Made by a program: the position numbers and the translations under genes. DNA of 64,000 nt from Pseudacidovorax sp. NFM-22 (GTDB taxonomy: Bacteria > Pseudomonadota > Gammaproteobacteria > Burkholderiales > Burkholderiaceae_C), in contig NZ_JACBFY010000009.1 in the NCBI RefSeq assembly GCF_021401245.1, positions 62,001 to 126,000 on the forward strand, given 5' to 3'. Positions 60,459 through 64,000 of the stretch are shown piece after piece. The notes under the pieces are model-generated. The model was given only the letters and a program-made list of their open reading frames with translations. It was not told the origin of the DNA and did not search any database. Each line of letters opens with the position of its first letter. Position 1 is the first letter of the stretch.

Positions 60459-61286
60459 ATGTCTTTCCTCGATCAGCTGCAGGCCGCGCAGCGCCAGAAC
60501 CGCTCCATGCTGTGCGTGGGGCTGGACCCGGAACCCTCCCGCTTCCCCGAGGGCATGAAGGGCGACCCGCGCCGCATCTACGACTTCTGCGCCGCCATCG
60601 TCGAGGCCACGGCCGACCTGGTGATCGCCTTCAAGCCGCAGATCGCCTACTTCGCCGCCCACCGCGCCGAGGACCAGCTGGAGCGGCTGATGGCCCACAT
60701 GCGGGCCGTGGCGCCGCAGGTGCCGGTCATCCTCGACGCCAAGCGCGGCGACATCGGCTCCACCGCCGAGCAGTACGCGGCCGAAGCCTTCGAGCGCTAC
60801 GGCGCCGACGCCGTGACGCTCTCGCCCTTCATGGGCTTCGATTCCGTCTCGCCCTACCTGCGCTACCCGGACAAGGGCGCCTTCCTGCTGTGCCGCACCA
60901 GCAACCCGGGCGGCGACGACCTTCAGAGCCAGCGCCTGGCCGACGTGCCGGGCCAGCCGCTGCTGTACGAGCATGTGGCCTCGCTGGCGCAGGGGCCGTG
61001 GAACCTCAATGGCCAGCTCGGCCTGGTGGTGGGCGCGACCTATCCGCAGGAGATCCGCCGCGTGCGCGAGCTGGCGCCGACGGTGCCGCTGCTGATCCCC
61101 GGCGTGGGCGCCCAGGGTGGCGATGCGGTGGCCACCGTGCGCGCCGGCTGGCGCGAGGACGCACCGATCATCGTGAACTCCTCCCGCGCCATCTGCTACG
61201 CCAGCAGCGGCGTCGACTTCGCCGCCGCCGCCCGCCGCGAGGCCGAGCGCACGCGGGACGTGCTGGAGGCGGCGAAGCAGGGTTGA
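60459..61286 (+). CDS. pyrF: Orotidine 5'-phosphate decarboxylase, type 2
   Basis: Decarboxylates OMP to UMP, the last step of de novo pyrimidine synthesis. The 275 residues have the active-site [10 protein letters not shown] and the type 2 features [23 protein letters not shown] and [10 protein letters not shown]. It ends 108 bases before the convergent EAL gene, with a hairpin in between. Confidence 0.96.
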   Translation: MSFLDQLQAAQRQNRSMLCVGLDPEPSRFPEGMKGDPRRIYDFCAAIVEATADLVIAFKPQIAYFAAHRAEDQLERLMAHMRAVAPQVPVILDAKRGDIGSTAEQYAAEAFERYGADAVTLSPFMGFDSVSPYLRYPDKGAFLLCRTSNPGGDDLQSQRLADVPGQPLLYEHVASLAQGPWNLNGQLGLVVGATYPQEIRRVRELAPTVPLLIPGVGAQGGDAVATVRAGWREDAPIIVNSSRAICYASSGVDFAAAARREAERTRDVLEAAKQG

Positions 61287-61314
61287 GGTTGGGGGGGTGC
61301 CCCCCTCTCCCCAA

Positions 61315-61343
61315 CCCCTCTCCCGCGAGGGGAGAGGGGCTTT
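61315..61343. terminator. Strong hairpin after pyrF
   Basis: CCCCTCTCCC and GGGAGAGGGG form a 10-bp stem with a five-base loop, then CTTT. A second G-run/C-run inversion lies just upstream (about 61290-61314). The stem sequence type is common between genes of Comamonadaceae. It would end transcription of pyrF and, from the other side, of the EAL gene. Confidence 0.75.
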
Positions 61344-61368
61344 GAAGTCATCGCCGCCGTTCCCCGAA

Positions 61369-61398
61369 GCGGGGGGTGTCAGCGGCGGGGGGTGTCAG
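61369..61398. repeat. Tandem duplication of a 16-bp G-rich unit at the EAL gene end
   Basis: GCGGGGGGTGTCAG appears at 61369-61382 and again at 61385-61398. The second copy contains the TGA stop of the EAL gene (61395-61397 on the minus strand), so the duplication provides a spare stop-containing end. Confidence 0.8.
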
Positions 61399-62927
61399 CT
61401 GAACAGCAGCGACGCCTCCACCGGCTTGCTGAACAGCCAGCCCTGCGCCAGCGCGTCGGGCGCCAGGGTGTGGAAGTAGGCGGCCTGCTGCTCTTCCTCG
61501 ATGCCTTCGACCACCATGGTCAGGCCCAGCACCTCGGCCATCACCACGATCTGCGGCGCGATGGTGTCCTGGTCGCTCTGGTCGTGCAGCGCCTGCATGA
61601 AGGTGCGGTTGATCTTGATCGCGTCCACCCGCAGGCGAGACAGGTACGACAGGCTCGAATAGTCGGTGCCGAAGTCGTCGATGTAGACCTTGTGCCCCGC
61701 CTCGCGCACGCGGGCGATGGCGCGGCTGAGTTCGCGGCTGTTGGCGGTGGTGCGCTCCGTCAGCTCCAGCCCGATGCTGCAGGCCTGCAGCCGCGCCGCC
61801 TGCAGCCGCGCCGACAGGAAAGGCAGAAAGCCGCTGTCCATCAGGTCGTCGGCCGAGACGTTGACCGTGACCTGGAAGTCCGGCCGCCGGCGCAGGCCGT
61901 CGCCCAGGTCCTCCAGCACGCGGCTGATCACGAAGCGCGTGACCTGCCCGATCATGCCGTTGCGCTCGGCCTCGCTGATGAAGGCGTCGGGGCTCACCGG
62001 CTTGCCAGTGGCATCGGTCCAGCGCAGCAGGGCTTCGGCGCCCACGCGTCGGCGATCGGACAGGCGCACGATGGGCTGGTAGACCACGCGCAGCTCGCCA
62101 CTGCGCATGGCCAGCAGCAGCTGGCGGCTGAGCGAGCGTGAGCGTCCCAGGAAGGCGCTGAACGCAAAGCCGCCGCTCAGGCCCAGCAGGAGGCCGAAGG
62201 CCCCCATCTCGATCATCACCGGCGAGCCCCACACGCCCTGCGGCACCCGCAGCGTGGCCACGATGCAGCCGGTGTAGGCCTGCAGGCAGCGCACCTGGTA
62301 GCGCTGGCCGTTGAAGGTGAGCGTGGGTTCGGTGCCGGAGACGCGCTCCAGCCCCTGCAGCGCGGGCGTGTTGGTGAACAGCAGCCGCCCCACGTCGCCG
62401 TCCTTGGCCACCAGGGCGAAGTCCAGCCGCGGGTCGGCCAGGTCGATGAAGGTGCGCGCATGGATGGAGACCATCGCATTGCCTTCGCGGATGACCATCG
62501 AGCGGCTGCCGGGCGCACCCAGTTCGGGCACGTTGAAGGAGATGCGCCGGCCGCCGTCGCCGGCCAGGTCCACCCGCGGGGGCTGCGCCGGCGGATCCAC
62601 GCGGCCGATGATCGAGCTGCAGACCACCTGCCCGTTCTCCAGCCGGGCAGCGGCCTTGAGGAAGCGGCTGTTGAGCACCAGGGCCCGCAGGCGCGCGACT
62701 TCCTGGGGGCCGCACTCGGCCGGCTCGGCATGGATGGCGTCGATGGTCTCGACCGCCTCGCCGGTGATCCGGCGCGCCAGGTTGACGTAGCTGTCGGCCA
62801 GTTCGCCGGCCTGCTCGGCCCGGTCGCGCTGCACGGACCAGGCGCCGAAGGCCAGGCACAGCACCACGGCCAGCACCGCCCCTCCGGACATGCAGAGAAC
62901 ATGGCGCGTCAGGGGCTTTCTGAACAT
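61395..62927 (-). CDS. CSS-motif/EAL cyclic-di-GMP phosphodiesterase
   Basis: A 510-residue membrane enzyme of the PdeC type: membrane segment about 9-30, periplasmic CSS domain about 35-235 with C103-S104-S105 (VVCSSIIG), a second membrane segment about 238-260, and a cytoplasmic EAL domain. Catalytic motifs are intact: E298-A-L300, NVSADDL, ELTER, DDFGTDYSSL (417-426) and EGIE. It hydrolyses c-di-GMP, and the paired cysteines of the CSS domain should make it respond to periplasmic redox state (DsbA-type control). Confidence 0.94.
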   Translation of the reverse strand: MFRKPLTRHVLCMSGGAVLAVVLCLAFGAWSVQRDRAEQAGELADSYVNLARRITGEAVETIDAIHAEPAECGPQEVARLRALVLNSRFLKAAARLENGQVVCSSIIGRVDPPAQPPRVDLAGDGGRRISFNVPELGAPGSRSMVIREGNAMVSIHARTFIDLADPRLDFALVAKDGDVGRLLFTNTPALQGLERVSGTEPTLTFNGQRYQVRCLQAYTGCIVATLRVPQGVWGSPVMIEMGAFGLLLGLSGGFAFSAFLGRSRSLSRQLLLAMRSGELRVVYQPIVRLSDRRRVGAEALLRWTDATGKPVSPDAFISEAERNGMIGQVTRFVISRVLEDLGDGLRRRPDFQVTVNVSADDLMDSGFLPFLSARLQAARLQACSIGLELTERTTANSRELSRAIARVREAGHKVYIDDFGTDYSSLSYLSRLRVDAIKINRTFMQALHDQSDQDTIAPQIVVMAEVLGLTMVVEGIEEEQQAAYFHTLAPDALAQGWLFSKPVEASLLFS

Positions 62928-63074
62928 GGGCGCGGGCAAGAGGGGGACGGCCGCAGGACCGTCGTCTGGAGAAAAGCGCGAGTATCGCCGCGGCCAGCGA
63001 CTCTCTGCGCGGCGGGCACCCGCCTTATGGGGGGCGCCGTTGCAGCAATGCCGCAGCAATGCCGCAGCAGGACG

Positions 63075-63926
63075 TCAGCCGGGCCGGCGGGCGCCCAGGC
63101 GCGCCGAGATGTCGGCCGCCGCCTCGCGCAGCACCGCCGCCAGGCGGCCGTCCCAGCGCGTGTCGAAGACGGCGGAGGCGCCGATGGCCGTGAGCGCGAT
63201 GACGATGCGCCCGCCCGCGTCGAAGACCGGCGCGGCCATGGCGCTGATGCCGGGCAGCACCTCGCCCTCTGAACGCGACAGGCCGCGCGCGCGCACCTCG
63301 CGCAGCTGGCCCTCGAAGGCGTTCCAGTCGGGCAGCGGCGCAGGCGCGGGCATGCCGGCCTCGCCCGGCTGCGCGCGGGCCCGCTCGGCCTCCAGCGCGG
63401 CGCGCACGACCGCTTCGTCCAGGTAGGCGCCGAACAGCCGGCCCGAGGCCGTGCCGGCGAGCGAGAACACGGTGCCATGGCGCATCGCCACATGCACCGC
63501 CGCAGGCGACTCGGCCGTGCGCACGATGGTGGCGCCGCGCTCGCCCCACACCGCCAGCGCCAACGTGTGGCCGGTGCGCCGGGCCAGCCCCTCGATCACC
63601 GGCGTGGCCAGTTGCACGGGGTTGGTCTGCGCCATGGCGATCAGCCCCAGCTGCAGCGCCAGCGGGCCGAGCTGGTAATGGCCCGTGGCGCCGTCCTGCT
63701 CGATCAGGCCCAGCCGGCCGAAGCTCACCACATAGGGATGCGCCTTGGCCGGCGTCATGCCGGCCTCCTGCGCCAGCGCCTTCAGCGGCATGGGCCGGCC
63801 GGTGTGCACCAGGGCCTGCAGCAGGGTGCCGCCCACCTCGATGCTCTGGATGCCGCGCTGCGCGCCGCGTTCGCCGTCTTCCGCCATCACCCGCCCAGAT
63901 TCGTTGATTTGTAAATCGTTAGACAT
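63075..63926 (-). CDS. IclR-family transcriptional regulator
   Basis: A 283-residue regulator with a winged helix (about 25-85: SIEVGGTLLQALVHTGRPMPLKALAQEAGM in two parts) and an IclR effector domain (about 100-275). The start is ATG 63926; ATG 63887 (M14) is a possible alternative. It is probably divergent from a gene that begins beyond the window end, because TTGGAG occurs in the last 10 bases. Confidence 0.93.
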   Translation of the reverse strand: MSNDLQINESGRVMAEDGERGAQRGIQSIEVGGTLLQALVHTGRPMPLKALAQEAGMTPAKAHPYVVSFGRLGLIEQDGATGHYQLGPLALQLGLIAMAQTNPVQLATPVIEGLARRTGHTLALAVWGERGATIVRTAESPAAVHVAMRHGTVFSLAGTASGRLFGAYLDEAVVRAALEAERARAQPGEAGMPAPAPLPDWNAFEGQLREVRARGLSRSEGEVLPGISAMAAPVFDAGGRIVIALTAIGASAVFDTRWDGRLAAVLREAAADISARLGARRPG

Positions 63927-63956
63927 TACCAGATGCGCGGCCTACACTCGCCGCCA

Positions 63957-63973
63957 GTTCGGCATAGTCGAAC
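63957..63973. promoter_or_regulatory. Palindrome upstream of IclR regulator, likely operator
   Basis: GTTCG and CGAAC are separated by 7 bases (GTTCG-N7-CGAAC), similar to operator sites of some IclR-family regulators. It lies 30 bases before the regulator start, between it and a probable divergent gene. A second palindrome GATTTgtAAATC (63906-63917) overlaps the first codons. Confidence 0.5.
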
Positions 63974-64000
63974 TCGTTTCATTAAAACTAATTGGAGCCA

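Overview
The window is about 70% G+C, densely packed and lacks any rRNA, tRNA or CRISPR array that I can see. Core gene neighbourhoods (gatB / DUF4124 / pyrE / exonuclease III; cnoX / purE-purK-tsaC; tsaB-rimI-UDG-like-pyrF) and many Bug-type and NMT1-type solute-binding proteins point to a Burkholderiales betaproteobacterium, most likely a member of the Comamonadaceae (Variovorax / Acidovorax / Xenophilus-like). The genus is inference; no marker gene here settles it.

Layout. 1-3335: housekeeping genes. 3366-5035: an accessory gene for a Fic protein with an AbiEi-like N-terminus, fronted by four tandem 23-bp repeats. 5062-15347 (minus strand): a ten-gene operon with an NMT1-type ABC importer and several amide or ring-opening hydrolases (isochorismatase-type, allantoinase-like, AtzD/barbiturase-type, deaminase-like amidohydrolase, DUF3830), with a divergent LysR regulator at 15491. 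16458-18816: hemerythrin, an unknown membrane protein and a zinc alcohol dehydrogenase. 18961-23030: an AraC/GlxA-type regulator divergent from an SDR, an aldo/keto reductase and a thiolase. 23094-37390 (minus strand): a thirteen-gene nitrogen-scavenging operon (AtzF, NMT1-type ABC importer, AtzG, AtzE, BMP-type ABC importer, formamidase-like amidase, two RutB-like cysteine hydrolases), followed after a 160-bp palindrome by a GntR/FCD regulator. 37585-38927: Rrf2 regulator plus thioredoxin-reductase-like flavoprotein. 38977-48841: quinone oxidoreductase, FGly sulfatase and two Bug proteins on the minus strand, divergent from an aromatic ring-cleavage type operon (VOC, flavin hydroxylase, IclR, FAH, Bug, thioesterase). 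48924-63926: mostly housekeeping (MBL hydrolase, esterase, cnoX, purEK, tsaC, dacB, tsaB, rimI, pyrF, EAL phosphodiesterase, IclR), interrupted at 54749-55528 by a low-G+C gene for a TIR-domain protein.

How the genes work together. Between them the two large operons encode recognisable homologues for most of the steps from cyanuric acid (AtzD family) through carboxybiuret (AtzE/AtzG) or biuret (isochorismatase family) to allophanate (AtzF), with three dedicated importers. The natural substrates may instead be other cyclic ureides or barbiturates. The two strongest candidates for a little-described system are the repeat-controlled AbiEi-Fic gene and the isolated, compositionally foreign TIR gene, both sitting alone between conserved housekeeping genes.
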